Positions 1-8,911 of a stretch of 64,000 nt of DNA are shown here, piece after piece (the first letter of the stretch is position 1; every line of letters starts with the position of its first letter). Location of the stretch: the NCBI RefSeq assembly GCF_007992175.1, contig NZ_BJZT01000027.1, forward strand, positions 1-64,000, given 5' to 3'. Under the pieces are notes generated by a model. It did no database searches and had not been told where the DNA came from. It saw nothing but the letters and a program-made list of their open reading frames with translations. This stretch comes from Methylobacterium haplocladii (GTDB lineage: Bacteria > Pseudomonadota > Alphaproteobacteria > Rhizobiales > Beijerinckiaceae). Both the position numbers and the translations under genes were made by a program.

Positions 1-17
1 GCGCCCTCTCCGGAAGC

Positions 18-80
18 GGTGCGCCCCCCTCCCGACCCGCTTCGCGGGCCACCCTCCCCCGCAGAGGGGGGAGGGAGGCG
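18..80. repeat. Dispersed GC-rich repeat, family A (single unit)
   Basis: This is a GC-rich unit with internal dyad symmetry (ccctcccgacccgc followed by gcgggccaccctccccc and gcagaggggg). A closely related pair in inverted orientation occurs at 39034-39142, so it is a dispersed intergenic repeat. It lies just downstream of the bchI stop codon, where bchD would start in many photosynthesis clusters. Confidence 0.7.
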
Positions 81-91
81 ACGCCCGCGCA

Positions 92-1123
92 TCATCCTGG
101 AAACACTTCAGCCACCGCCCGCGCCACCCGCGCCGTCGAGCCGGATTCGTCCAGCGGGTTGCGGCGGAGACGGTGACGCAGCGCGGAGGGCGCGATGCGC
201 TGGAGGTGATCGTCGGTGACCGTGGTGGCGCCCTCAAAGGCGGCAAGCGCGCGGGCGGTGCGCATCAGGGTGAGTTCGCCGCGCAGGCCGTCGGTGCCGA
301 GCGCCAGGCAGAGGCGCGCCGCGCTCTCCAGGGCGGCGTCGGGAACGTCGACGTCCGGCAGCCGCTCGCGAGCGCTCGTGAGTTTTTTCTGAAGCGCCTT
401 CTCGGATTTGGCGTGCGCGGCGCAGAAGGCGTCGGGGTCACGCTCGTAGGCGTCGCGGCGGCGCACGACCGCGATGCGGGTCGCGATGTCGGTGGGCGTC
501 ACGACCTCGCAGGCGAGGCCGAAGCGGTCGAGGAGCTGCGGGCGCAGCTCGCCCTCCTCCGGGTTGCCGGAGCCGACGAGGACGAACTTGGCCGGGTGGC
601 GCAGGCTCAGGCCCTCGCGCTCGACGGTGTTCACGCCCGAGGCCGCCACGTCGAGCAGCAGGTCCACGAGGTGGTCCTCCAGCAGGTTGACCTCGTCGAT
701 GTAGAGGAAGCCGCGATTGGCCTTGGCGAGCAGGCCCGGCTCGAACGCCTTCTCGCCGAGGCTCAGTGCCCGCTCCAGGTCGAGCGCGCCGACGACGCGG
801 TCCTCGGTCGCCCCCAGCGGCAGGTCCACCACCGGCACGGGGACCTGCACGCTCTTCTTCGGGCGTGGGTTTTTTGCGCAGTGCGGGCAGGCCTCCGCCG
901 GGCTTGCGGGATCGCAGGCATAGGGACAGCCGGGTACGGCCAGCATCTTCGGCAGCAGCGCCGCGAGCGCGCGGATCGCCGTCGACTTGCCGGTGCCGCG
1001 ATCCCCGAAGACCAGAACGCCGCCGACGGACGGATCCACCGCCGCGATCAGCAGCGCGAGCTTCATCTCGTCCTGGGCGACGATGGCGGTGAAGGGGAAG
1101 GTGGGCACTTGCACAACTATCAC
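92..1123 (-). CDS. bchI: Magnesium chelatase subunit I (BchI)
   Basis: BchI is the AAA+ ATPase of the three-part Mg-chelatase (BchI-BchD-BchH) that inserts Mg2+ into protoporphyrin IX. The 343-residue product has a Walker A loop GDRGTGKST at about 40-48, a Walker B FLYIDEVNLL near 140, and the family opening PFTAIVAQDEMK. The start is uncertain: GTG codons at 1123, 1114 and 1108 are all in frame, and the third puts the protein at MPTFPFTAIV, which fits the family better. The first few codons of the longest version lie in AT-rich sequence shared with the neighbouring foreign-looking gene, so the native 5' end may have been replaced. It points the same way as hemA but is separated from it by about 920 bp. 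No bchD follows within the window. Confidence 0.95.
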   Translation of the reverse strand: MIVVQVPTFPFTAIVAQDEMKLALLIAAVDPSVGGVLVFGDRGTGKSTAIRALAALLPKMLAVPGCPYACDPASPAEACPHCAKNPRPKKSVQVPVPVVDLPLGATEDRVVGALDLERALSLGEKAFEPGLLAKANRGFLYIDEVNLLEDHLVDLLLDVAASGVNTVEREGLSLRHPAKFVLVGSGNPEEGELRPQLLDRFGLACEVVTPTDIATRIAVVRRRDAYERDPDAFCAAHAKSEKALQKKLTSARERLPDVDVPDAALESAARLCLALGTDGLRGELTLMRTARALAAFEGATTVTDDHLQRIAPSALRHRLRRNPLDESGSTARVARAVAEVFPG

Positions 1124-1187
1124 TAGAAAATCTGAAACATTCTGTTATGCCACTCTTGAATTCTTGGCTTGGATACTTGAAAAGAAC

Positions 1188-2030
1188 ATGGTTTTGAAAG
1201 GCTTCCAAATCACATCGGAGTGGCTAACTGAAGCTAAGCGGTTATTGGATGAAAGTCCATCGAGTGAAAACGCTTACGTGAAGCCATCAGTCGGTTCAGC
1301 TTCTGCATTGATCTTTTTTAGAAATTTGGAAAAATATAATAGAATTCCCATTTTGTTTGTTAGTGTATGCGCTTTTGCAGACAACGCTGCGCACGTCGCG
1401 AAGTCTATACAGGGGCATCTGTCTGATCCAGCGATTCCTATCAAGAAAAACGAAGATCCATTCAGGGTTAATCCTGAAGCAACCAACTTGTTTGGTAAGG
1501 AGCTTCGTAAGGTGTCTGCTCCTTTGTTAGAAATGGTCTTCAGTCGTTTAGTTGATAATCTATCTAGTTATCTTTCATCAGTTACAAGAGAGTGTCTTGT
1601 ATCGAAACATGAAATTCTTCGATCGAAAGAAACAATTACGTTCGAGCTTGCTCTAAATTGCGATTCTATGGAAGAGTTGCGAGAGTTAATTGTCGATCGG
1701 AAAATTGACGAACTCGCTTATCTTGGCTTCGGGAAGCTTTCGGATTGGATATCCGAAAGACTCGGTATCGATTCGCCCAGAAGACTTCCATTCTATAATC
1801 ATCTTGTTGAGAGTGTCGAAATCAGGAATTGTATAATTCATAATGGATCTAGGATTGGCCATAAGTACTTGCGCACAATGCCGAGTGCTCTGCAAGTGCA
1901 GCTAAATGATCATATCGATGTTGATATCGATATGATTTACTGTTTTTCACGCGCCGCTGCAGAATATGTCTGCTGCTTGGAGGCGGGCCTTATCGAAAAA
2001 TTTGCCCTTCCTACAAGTTCGACTTCTTGA
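1188..2030 (+). CDS. AT-rich HEPN-domain-like protein, probably acquired
   Basis: The 280-residue protein starts at ATG 1188 (MVLKGFQITSEW). An upstream in-frame extension into bchI antisense sequence is rejected because its composition is that of bchI. The sequence is visibly AT-rich with A/T-ending codons, unlike every neighbour. Near residues 211-225 it carries ESVEIRNCIIHN, matching the R-X4-H catalytic motif (RN....H) of HEPN domains, which act as RNases in many toxin, abortive-infection and CRISPR effectors. The rest is mostly helical with no signal peptide or clear membrane segment. It stands alone and is convergent with bchI on one side and hemA on the other; no antitoxin or nucleotidyltransferase partner is visible. 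The HEPN assignment rests on the motif only, and ribonuclease activity is inference. Confidence 0.75.
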   Translation: MVLKGFQITSEWLTEAKRLLDESPSSENAYVKPSVGSASALIFFRNLEKYNRIPILFVSVCAFADNAAHVAKSIQGHLSDPAIPIKKNEDPFRVNPEATNLFGKELRKVSAPLLEMVFSRLVDNLSSYLSSVTRECLVSKHEILRSKETITFELALNCDSMEELRELIVDRKIDELAYLGFGKLSDWISERLGIDSPRRLPFYNHLVESVEIRNCIIHNGSRIGHKYLRTMPSALQVQLNDHIDVDIDMIYCFSRAAAEYVCCLEAGLIEKFALPTSSTS

Positions 2031-2046
2031 GGCATCACGAAAAATC

Positions 2047-3264
2047 TTACTCCGCCGCTTCCTGCCGCAGCCCGATCCGCTGCCAGATCGTGCTCAGCGC
2101 CCCGACCAGGTGATCGATATCCGCATCCGTGTGGAGCGGGCCCGGCGTTATCCGCAGGCGCTCGGTGCCGCGCGGTACGGTCGGATAGTTGATCGGCTGC
2201 ACGTAGATGCCGAACTCGTCGAGCAGGGTGTCGGAGATCGCCTTGCAGAGCACGGGGTCGCAGACCATCACCGGCACGATGTGCGAGGTGTTGGGCATGT
2301 AGGGGATGTTGGCCGCGTCCAGCGCCTTACGGACGCGGGCGACGCGCTCCTGGTGGCGGGCGCGCTCCGATGAGCTGCCCTTGAGATGGCGGATGCTGGC
2401 GGCGGCGCCGGCGGCGACGGCCGGGGGCAGCGAGGTCGTGAAGATGAAGCCCGAGGCGAAGCTGCGCACGAAGTCGCAGAGCTTTTCGCTCGCGGTGATG
2501 TAGCCGCCATGCACGGCGAAGGCCTTGCCCAGCGTGCCCTCGATCACGTCGAGGCGGTGGGCCAGCCCCATGCGCTCGGAGATGCCGCCGCCGCGCGCGC
2601 CGTAGAGGCCGACCGCGTGGACCTCATCGAGATAGGTCAGCGCGCCGTGCTTCTCGGCGACGTCGCAGATCTCGTCGATCGGCGCGATGTCGCCGTCCAT
2701 CGAGTAGACCGACTCGAAGGCCACCAGCTTCGCGCGGCCCGGCTCGATCAGCGAGAGTTTGCGGTCGAGATCCTCGGGGTCGTTATGGCGGAAGATCTGG
2801 CGCTCGGCGCGGGAGGAGCGGATGCCCTCGATCATCGAGGCGTGGTTTTCGGAATCCGAAAAAATCACGCAGTTGGGGAGCTTCGAGCCGAGTGTGCCGA
2901 GGGCGGCCCAGTTCGAGACGTAGCCGGAGGTGAAGATCAGCGCGGCCTCCTTGTCGTGGAGGTCGGCGAGCTCGCGCTCCAGCAGCACGTGGTAGTGGTT
3001 GGTGCCGGAGATGTTGCGGGTGCCGCCAGCGCCGGCACCGCAGCGGTCGAGCGCTTCGTGCATGGCGTCGATCACCTTGGGGTGCTGGCCCATGCCGAGA
3101 TAGTCGTTCGAGCACCAGACGGTGACGTCGCGCGGGCCTCCCGGCGTGTGGTGCGTGGCGCGGGGGAAGCCGCCGCGATGGCGCTCGAGGTCGGTGAAGA
3201 CGCGATAGCGGCCCTCCCGATGGAGTCCGGCGATCTCGGCACCGAAGAACGCTTCGTAGTCCAT
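2047..3264 (-). CDS. hemA: 5-aminolevulinate synthase
   Basis: HemA condenses glycine and succinyl-CoA to 5-aminolevulinate, the first step of haem and bacteriochlorophyll synthesis in alphaproteobacteria (Shemin pathway). The 405-residue length is normal for this PLP enzyme. The PLP lysine is K247 in [12 protein letters not shown], and [12 protein letters not shown] and [12 protein letters not shown] are also family signatures. It starts at ATG 3264, 49 bp downstream of puhE, as the last gene of the long leftward bch-puh-acsF series. Its place in the cluster suggests this is the photosynthesis-dedicated copy, and another hemA may exist elsewhere. The stop codon lies only 16 bp from the end of the convergent AT-rich gene. 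Confidence 0.96.
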   Translation of the reverse strand: MDYEAFFGAEIAGLHREGRYRVFTDLERHRGGFPRATHHTPGGPRDVTVWCSNDYLGMGQHPKVIDAMHEALDRCGAGAGGTRNISGTNHYHVLLERELADLHDKEAALIFTSGYVSNWAALGTLGSKLPNCVIFSDSENHASMIEGIRSSRAERQIFRHNDPEDLDRKLSLIEPGRAKLVAFESVYSMDGDIAPIDEICDVAEKHGALTYLDEVHAVGLYGARGGGISERMGLAHRLDVIEGTLGKAFAVHGGYITASEKLCDFVRSFASGFIFTTSLPPAVAAGAAASIRHLKGSSSERARHQERVARVRKALDAANIPYMPNTSHIVPVMVCDPVLCKAISDTLLDEFGIYVQPINYPTVPRGTERLRITPGPLHTDADIDHLVGALSTIWQRIGLRQEAAE

Positions 3265-3313
3265 GGCCGTCCTCCCAAACCGCGGGTTTTGTCCCGTACG
3301 GTGTTCAGTTCGA

Positions 3314-4123
3314 TCAGTCGCGCGGCGATGCCGCGGTGTCTTCGGTCTTGACCGCGATCGGCGCGGCCTTGCCCGGCAGGCTCCAGTTCCAGAGCGCGGC
3401 CGAGGGCAAGGGTAGCATCAGGAACCAGTGTTCCAGCACCGCCAGAGCCGTGAGGCTGGCCAGCAGCGTGAAGCCGACCACTTCGTATGTGGCGATGCCC
3501 TCGGCCAGCAGCGCGCGACCCATCAGCGCGACGGCGATGGTGCCGAGGCTGACCGAGAACGGAAACAGCAGGTTCATCGGTTTCTTGGTGAGGAAGCCGG
3601 CGAGGTAGCCGAGATGCGGCGGCAGGAACTCGGCGTTGAGGTTGCGCACGCCCAAAAACATGTTGAGCCGGGCCGAGGCGTTCATCAGCACCAGCGTCGC
3701 GTAGGTGCAGAGCGCGAAGTGGTTCGGCTGGCCCCAGGTCAGCACCAGGATGGCGAGGCCACCCAGAACGATCGCGAATTCATGCCAGAGGCTCGTCGCC
3801 AGAGCCGCAAAAAACTTGTCGACGCCGCGCAGGTGCGGCGGGCAGGCCACCGGCCGCGGGCCGGAGACGAAGCCCATGTAGTAGCTCATCTCCTGCCAGC
3901 CCCAGACCAGCACCGCCGCGGTGAAGGCGGTGTAGACGCCGGTCTCCGTTGCGTCCGCTGCGCTCGCGCCGATCGCCCACAAAGCCGCGAACAGCACCAG
4001 CGTCCCGCCTGCCATGCTCCACTTGTGGGTCTTTCGCGGTAGGTGATCCAAGAGAAGGATCACGCCGGTCGAGAACCACCAGAGCAGAACCGCGTAGAGC
4101 GCAGGCGTGGCGTAGGCCGACAT
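3314..4123 (-). CDS. puhE: Photosynthetic complex assembly protein PuhE
   Basis: PuhE is a polytopic membrane protein (DUF3623, 'photosynthetic complex assembly protein 2') that in purple bacteria modulates reaction-centre assembly and bacteriochlorophyll supply. The 269-residue product has about six to seven hydrophobic segments, among them [18 protein letters not shown] near the N-terminus and [15 protein letters not shown] in the middle. It also has conserved W/H-rich motifs ([31 protein letters not shown]). It begins 7 bp after the acsF stop, so it is almost certainly co-transcribed. The family match is by recall of these motifs and by synteny with acsF and hemA. Confidence 0.9.
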   Translation of the reverse strand: MSAYATPALYAVLLWWFSTGVILLLDHLPRKTHKWSMAGGTLVLFAALWAIGASAADATETGVYTAFTAAVLVWGWQEMSYYMGFVSGPRPVACPPHLRGVDKFFAALATSLWHEFAIVLGGLAILVLTWGQPNHFALCTYATLVLMNASARLNMFLGVRNLNAEFLPPHLGYLAGFLTKKPMNLLFPFSVSLGTIAVALMGRALLAEGIATYEVVGFTLLASLTALAVLEHWFLMLPLPSAALWNWSLPGKAAPIAVKTEDTAASPRD

Positions 4124-4130
4124 TCGCGCC

Positions 4131-5222
4131 CTACCACACCGGCTGGAGACGGATGTCGGCCGGCATCTGATGGTCCTTCACGGGAAGAAGGTACAGACGC
4201 ACGAAGGTGGCGGCGGCGATGGCGGTCTGCCCGGCGTGCTTGAGCTTGCCGCCGATGCCGCCCTCCGCCTTCGCCTCGGCGATCTTGGTCGAGCAGGCGA
4301 GGAGCTTGTCGAGGCCCTGTTTGAATTTCGGATTGTCGATGTCGAGGGTGATCGGAAAGGTTTGCTTCGAGATTTCGGAGGTGATCCGGAACACCGTGAA
4401 GTCGTAATCCGTCGGCGTGACCCCGAGCGCCTTGTGGAAGGCCGGCCGGCAATGGTCGCGGACGTACATCGTCGCGTAGACGGCGAGCAGGAAGAAGCGG
4501 ATCCAGTAGCGGTTCACGCCCTGGGTGAGCTTCGGGTTCGCGCGCATCAGCAGGGCAAAGGCCTCGCCGTGGCGGAACTCGTCGTTGCACCAGAGTTCGA
4601 ACCACTTGAAGATCGGGTGGATGCGCCGCTCAGGGTGCCGTTCGAGCTCACGGAAGATGGTGATGTAGCGGGCGTAACCGATTTTTTCGGACAGATACGT
4701 CGCGTAGAAGATGAACTTCGGCCGGAAGAACGTGTATTTTTTCGTCTTCGTCAGAAAGCCCAAGTCGACGCCGATGCCGAAGTCTTTCAGCGTGTCGTTG
4801 ATGAAGCCGGCGTGGCGCGCTTCATCCCGGCTCATGAAGCCGAACAGCTCCTTGATGTCCTTGTTCTTCGCGCGCTTGCGCATCTCGGCGTAGAGCACAC
4901 AGCCCGAAAACTCGGCGGTGATCGACGAGACGAGAAAGTCGAGGAATTCCCTGCGGAGCGCAGGCTCCATCGCGTCGAGGTCGCAGTCGAAGGCGCCGTC
5001 GCGGGTGAAGTGGCGCTTGTTCGGGTCTGCGCGCAACTCTTCGATGAGGATGTCCCATTCCCGCCGCACCGGCTCGACGTTGGTCTTGTCGAGCTCGACG
5101 AAGTCGGTCGTGTAGAAGCGCGGGGACAGGAAGGTGGTCTCCTGCGCCGACTTGGTCGACTCGTTGACCGGATAGCGCGGCACGGGACCCGTGGCGTTCG
5201 GGGGCTGAACGTTCGCGTTCAC
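4131..5222 (-). CDS. acsF: Mg-protoporphyrin IX monomethyl ester aerobic cyclase
   Basis: AcsF is the O2-dependent diiron cyclase that forms ring E of bacteriochlorophyll. The 363-residue sequence has the paired carboxylate/histidine motifs of the family (DEARHAGF and [14 protein letters not shown]) and the typical [11 protein letters not shown] start of the core. Translation starts at GTG 5222, which overlaps the stop of the preceding small gene by 4 bp. Presence of the aerobic cyclase is in keeping with an aerobic anoxygenic phototroph; the anaerobic enzyme BchE is not seen here. Confidence 0.96.
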   Translation of the reverse strand: MNANVQPPNATGPVPRYPVNESTKSAQETTFLSPRFYTTDFVELDKTNVEPVRREWDILIEELRADPNKRHFTRDGAFDCDLDAMEPALRREFLDFLVSSITAEFSGCVLYAEMRKRAKNKDIKELFGFMSRDEARHAGFINDTLKDFGIGVDLGFLTKTKKYTFFRPKFIFYATYLSEKIGYARYITIFRELERHPERRIHPIFKWFELWCNDEFRHGEAFALLMRANPKLTQGVNRYWIRFFLLAVYATMYVRDHCRPAFHKALGVTPTDYDFTVFRITSEISKQTFPITLDIDNPKFKQGLDKLLACSTKIAEAKAEGGIGGKLKHAGQTAIAAATFVRLYLLPVKDHQMPADIRLQPVW

Positions 5223-5515
5223 AGCGACCTCCTCTCCGAAAAACTCACTTCGTAGAGCTCGGTGAGCTCCAGATGGGCGATCAGCTTGGTCCAGGCCCGC
5301 TCGATCGCGCCGGCACGCGTCACGGTGGCGTGGCGCTGCACGACGATGCGCTCGCCGAAGGGCGGCAGCGTCGGCGCGTCGTGGACCTGAACCTCGTCGC
5401 CGGGCTCGATCTCGAAGCCGGCGTCCAACGTGACATGCGCGTGGAGGCTCTCGGGCGTGTGCTCGATCTCCACGGTGCAGGGCACCTCGACGACGGTCTT
5501 GCCGATCCAGCTCAT
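5219..5515 (-). CDS. Conserved small photosynthesis-cluster protein between puhC and acsF
   Basis: This 98-residue soluble protein has no signal peptide or membrane segment. It is rich in beta-type sequence ([20 protein letters not shown], then [29 protein letters not shown]). It overlaps puhC and acsF by 4 bp each (ATGA/GTGA junctions), so it is translationally coupled to both. A small unnamed gene at this position is, from memory, usual in alphaproteobacterial clusters. Its function is unknown. The position between a reaction-centre assembly factor and the cyclase suggests a role in pigment-protein assembly or cyclase function, but that is inference from context only. Confidence 0.85.
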   Translation of the reverse strand: MSWIGKTVVEVPCTVEIEHTPESLHAHVTLDAGFEIEPGDEVQVHDAPTLPPFGERIVVQRHATVTRAGAIERAWTKLIAHLELTELYEVSFSERRSL

Positions 5516-5973
5516 TGCGGCGCCCCGGTGTCGCCGGGGAGCAGGCGGGCGAAGGCGAGCGCGTTCGGCTGGCCGAAGGCTTCCAGCGGCACCTTGCGCC
5601 CGGTGGCGTCGTCGTCGAGGGAGAGCGTGCCGTTGTCGTAGCGGGTCAGCTTGAACGGCGCTTCGCGGCCGAGCCCGGCGCGCTGGCGCGCCTGGGCGAG
5701 GCCACGCATCGTGGCGCGCATGAAGTTGTCCTCGCCGGGATGGATCGTCAGCAACAGCCGGTCGTCGGCGGCGTCGCGCATGGCGATCGAGCCGTCGGCC
5801 ACATCCGCCACGCGGAACGCAACGCTGGAGACGATTTCGGCGGCGGGGAGCTGGGTGAGCCCGACGCTCTCGCTGCGGCCGATCGAGACGGCCAGCATCG
5901 TGAACCCCATCAGGGCCCCGGCACCAACCATCGCCGCCAACGGCAGCGAGCCTTTTCGCGCAGTCTCCGACAT
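5512..5973 (-). CDS. puhC: Photosynthetic complex assembly protein PuhC
   Basis: PuhC is a single-span inner-membrane protein that helps assemble the reaction centre-LH1 core. The 153-residue product starts at ATG 5973 behind a strong AGGGAGG ribosome-binding site. It has one N-terminal membrane segment ([18 protein letters not shown]) followed by a periplasmic domain ending in [20 protein letters not shown], typical of the family. Longer upstream ORFs in this frame are out of register with puhB and are rejected. The gene lies 20 bp after puhB and overlaps the next gene by 4 bp. Confidence 0.92.
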   Translation of the reverse strand: MSETARKGSLPLAAMVGAGALMGFTMLAVSIGRSESVGLTQLPAAEIVSSVAFRVADVADGSIAMRDAADDRLLLTIHPGEDNFMRATMRGLAQARQRAGLGREAPFKLTRYDNGTLSLDDDATGRKVPLEAFGQPNALAFARLLPGDTGAPQ

Positions 5974-5993
5974 GACCGCCTCCCTGAGATCAG

Positions 5994-6656
5994 CTAGCGA
6001 GCGCCGGCCGCGACGAACGCGCCCTGACGATCGGTTGCGCGTTGCCGCGTCTTGATCACAGGCATAGCCGCATCGACCTGACCGGCATAGGCCGAGAGTG
6101 CCCGCGCGAGCAGGGCTGCGACCTTTTCTGCCTCCGGAATCGACCGCAGCATCGGCTCGGGCTGAGTGACGTGCCAGGGCCGGGCATGGGGCCAGAGGTG
6201 GAGGTAGGCGACGCGCTCGCCAGCCTTCATCTGCACGGGCAGGTCGCCGCTTCCGTCGGAGAAGCTGTGCAACCCGGCGCCCTCGGTCATGGCGTAGGGC
6301 AGGTTCAGCGTGATCGGCAGAGCGATGCCGACCCGCATCACCACGCGGCGGTCGGTGATGGTGTAGACCGTGGTGCGGTGGACGAGCCAGGCGAACAGCA
6401 GGAGGAGCGCGAGTGCGCCCGCACCGATCGCCAGCGTCGGTACCGCCATGGCGAGCGCCGAGGCGTAGGAGCCGTCGGTGGCTGCGAGGCCGCCGAAGAC
6501 GAGGGCGGCCAATGCGAACCACGCCACCACGAGGCGAGCATGGAAGATCCGTGAGAAGGCGCCGGCGACGGTGGGGGCACCCTGCCAGAGGATGCGCTCG
6601 CCGGGGGGAAGCGGCTCGGGCAGGCCGCGGGGGGAGAAGGGCTCCGGCTTCGTCAT
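5994..6656 (-). CDS. puhB: Photosynthetic complex assembly protein PuhB
   Basis: PuhB is a membrane protein with a PH-like domain (bPH2 type) that promotes reaction-centre assembly. The 220-residue product begins LPPGERILWQGAPT, the usual opening of the domain. Two hydrophobic segments follow (LVVAWFALAALVFGGL and a long run ending LLLLFAWLVHRTT), then YTITDRRVVMRVGIALPITLNLPY. The ATG at 6656 overlaps the puhA stop by one base (TGATG); an in-frame GTG directly before it is less likely. The gene is co-transcribed between puhA and puhC. Confidence 0.93.
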   Translation of the reverse strand: MTKPEPFSPRGLPEPLPPGERILWQGAPTVAGAFSRIFHARLVVAWFALAALVFGGLAATDGSYASALAMAVPTLAIGAGALALLLLFAWLVHRTTVYTITDRRVVMRVGIALPITLNLPYAMTEGAGLHSFSDGSGDLPVQMKAGERVAYLHLWPHARPWHVTQPEPMLRSIPEAEKVAALLARALSAYAGQVDAAMPVIKTRQRATDRQGAFVAAGAR

Positions 6657-7432
6657 CACAGCAGCGGCTCCGCGCGATACGGGGTGGCGTAGAGGGTGCC
6701 GGCGCCGAAATAGGAGACGATCCGCTCCTCTTCCTGCAGGGTCACCGAGTCGGGATCCGCGGTCGCCGGGATACCGGCGAACTGCGCGGCGAGGAGCGCC
6801 TCGGACTTCACGGTGCGGGTGATGCTGCCGGTTGTGCAGAAGGTCGCCGGCATCAGCACCCTCTTGCCGCCGACGCCGAGCTCTACCTCGTAGTAGCGCA
6901 CCATGGATTCACCGCGGTCGATCCAGAGATCGCTGACGGTCCCGGCGACCTGACGGTCTGCGCCGAACACGGTCATGCCGATCGGGTTCGGGCCGTCCTC
7001 GTGGACGACGAAATGGTCGGCGACGCGCAGCGGCACGATCCGCTTCTGGCCGTCGAAGGTGTGGTCGTGCTCGTTGTCGCGGTTCGCCCAGGAGCCGGGG
7101 CCGACGCGCTCGGTGAGCGGGTTGCCGGTGGGATCGTAGGGGGCGCCCGGCCAGGGCTCGCGCTTCCGGCTGGCCACGTCTGTGTCGTAGGTCGGATCGG
7201 GCGCCGGCGCGTACTTGGTGATGCCGTTCGAGAGGTGGAACGCCTTGGGCCGCGGGATCAGGACGGGGTCCGGATTCTTGAGGCGGCCGAAGGCCTCGGC
7301 CTCGAGGGGATAGCCCTCGCGGCGGTCCTCGCGGCGCAGCCAGAACACCAGGCCCGCGAAGAAGATCCAGAACGCGTACAGGGTGACCTGCGCGACGTCG
7401 ATGTATCCGGTGATTTCGCCTCTCGGCAGCAT
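6656..7432 (-). CDS. puhA: Photosynthetic reaction centre H subunit
   Basis: PuhA anchors the reaction centre and shapes proton delivery to the QB quinone. The 258-residue length is standard. The sequence shows the short N-terminal tail GEITGYIDVAQV, a single membrane helix (TLYAFWIFFAGLVFWLR), then the cytoplasmic beta-barrel domain with FGADRQVAGTVSDLWIDRGE and RVLMPATFCTTG. It starts 18 bp after lhaA and overlaps puhB. The L and M partners (pufL, pufM) must be outside this window. Confidence 0.97.
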   Translation of the reverse strand: MLPRGEITGYIDVAQVTLYAFWIFFAGLVFWLRREDRREGYPLEAEAFGRLKNPDPVLIPRPKAFHLSNGITKYAPAPDPTYDTDVASRKREPWPGAPYDPTGNPLTERVGPGSWANRDNEHDHTFDGQKRIVPLRVADHFVVHEDGPNPIGMTVFGADRQVAGTVSDLWIDRGESMVRYYEVELGVGGKRVLMPATFCTTGSITRTVKSEALLAAQFAGIPATADPDSVTLQEEERIVSYFGAGTLYATPYRAEPLL

Positions 7433-7450
7433 GGTCGTTCTCCCGAAGGT

Positions 7451-8911
7451 TCAGCTGGGCTGGTTGACGAGGGTTTTGGGTGTAAGCAGGCGCGTGCGTC
7501 CCTCGTCGGGGCGTACGACCCGGGTATTCGCGCTGGCTTCCGCACGAACCAGCGGCCCGATCGCGATCAGCGTCGCGAACAGGAAGGCGATCTCGATGTG
7601 GTAGACGATGAGGTAGCCGATCGCCGGCTCGTTCATGCCCTCGCCGAGCACCCCCGACTGGGCCACCGCAGCGCCTACGTCGCGCAGGATGCCGCTCGCG
7701 GCGATGGCGAGGCCGGCGGCCGAAGCCTGCACGGCGCCCCAGGCGCCGAGGGCGAGACCCGTGTCCTCTGGGCCTGCCTTGGCCATCGAGGCGGTGAGCG
7801 TGCCGTGGGCGAACAGGCCGCCGCCGAGGCCGATCAGCGTGACACCGGCGGCGAAGAGCCGGGCCGAGTCGAGGGGCGCCGCGAAGATCACCGCCGAGAA
7901 GGCCGCGATGCCGATCACGCTGCCCGCCGCCGCCACGCGAAAGGCGTCGCCGCCGCGATTGAGCCAGCGTGCCGCGATCATCAGTCCGAGCCCGCCGCCG
8001 GCCGCGAGCATCGCGGTGAGCGCCGTGGTCTGGCCGACCGAGAGCTTCAGGATCTGGCCGCCATAGGGCTCGAGCAGGATGTCCTGCATCGAAAACCCGG
8101 CCGTGCCGAGGCCGATCGCCACGAGCCGCCGCCGCGCCGTGCCGTCGCCAGCATAGGCGCGCCAGGACTCGGCAAAAGTGGCGCGGGGGGCCGACTTGTC
8201 GCTGCGGCTGGTGTCGCGGGGTTCCTGCTTCCAGAGGGCGATGCCGTTGAGCACGATCGTCACAAGGGCCGCGCCCTGGATCACCTGGATCAGGCGGACC
8301 GGCGAGAAGTTCGCGAGCAGCAGGCCGAAGACGAGTGCGCTCACCACCATGCCGGCGAGCAGCGCGGCGCAGAGCAGCGCGACCACCTTCGGCCGAGCAT
8401 GGGCCGGGGCGAGATCGGTGGCGAGCGCGAGGCCCACCGTCTGCGTGGTGTGGAGCCCGGCGCCGACGAGGAGGAAGGCGAACGCTGCCGCGACGTGCCC
8501 GACCCAGTGCGGTCCGGTGGTGTCGCCCGACAGGATCAACAGGGCGAAGGGCATGATCGCCAGCCCGCCGAATTGCAGCAGCGTGCCGAACCAGATGTAG
8601 GGAACCCGACGCCAGCCCAGCACCGAGCGGTGCGTGTCCGAGCGGAACCCGACCAGCGCCCGCAGCGGCGCGAACACAAGCGGCAGCGACAGCATCACCG
8701 CGACGATCCAGGCCGGCACCTCCAGCTCGACGATCATCACCCGGTTGAGCGTGCCGATCAGCAGCACCGCGGCCATGCCGACGGTCGCCTGAAACAGGGC
8801 CAGCCGCAGCAGCCGGCCGAGCGGCAACTCGACCGTCGCGGCATCCGCGAAGGGGAGGATCGACGGGCCGATGCGCAGGAGCGCATCGGTGAGGGCGCGG
8901 GTCGCCTTCAT
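7451..8911 (-). CDS. lhaA: LH1 assembly protein LhaA (PucC/BCH family carrier)
   Basis: LhaA belongs to the PucC branch of the major facilitator superfamily and is needed for assembly of the core LH1 antenna, possibly by delivering bacteriochlorophyll. The 486-residue product has about 12 hydrophobic segments with family signatures LNRVMIVELEVPAW, RALVGFRSDTHRS and WRRVPYIWFGTLLQFGGLA. The start at ATG 8911 overlaps the bchM stop by 4 bp. The longer in-frame ORF that extends into bchM antisense sequence is rejected. A second PucC-family gene lies at 20547-21899. Confidence 0.93.
   Translation of the reverse strand: MKATRALTDALLRIGPSILPFADAATVELPLGRLLRLALFQATVGMAAVLLIGTLNRVMIVELEVPAWIVAVMLSLPLVFAPLRALVGFRSDTHRSVLGWRRVPYIWFGTLLQFGGLAIMPFALLILSGDTTGPHWVGHVAAAFAFLLVGAGLHTTQTVGLALATDLAPAHARPKVVALLCAALLAGMVVSALVFGLLLANFSPVRLIQVIQGAALVTIVLNGIALWKQEPRDTSRSDKSAPRATFAESWRAYAGDGTARRRLVAIGLGTAGFSMQDILLEPYGGQILKLSVGQTTALTAMLAAGGGLGLMIAARWLNRGGDAFRVAAAGSVIGIAAFSAVIFAAPLDSARLFAAGVTLIGLGGGLFAHGTLTASMAKAGPEDTGLALGAWGAVQASAAGLAIAASGILRDVGAAVAQSGVLGEGMNEPAIGYLIVYHIEIAFLFATLIAIGPLVRAEASANTRVVRPDEGRTRLLTPKTLVNQPS

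Noticed and set aside
1-91. Remnant of bchD after bchI
   Set aside because: Only the family A repeat is visible; no frame resembles the BchD N-terminus.
3265-3313. PpsR site upstream of hemA
   Set aside because: TGTCCCGTACGGTGTTCA has a TGT half but no ACA half at the proper spacing, so I do not count it.
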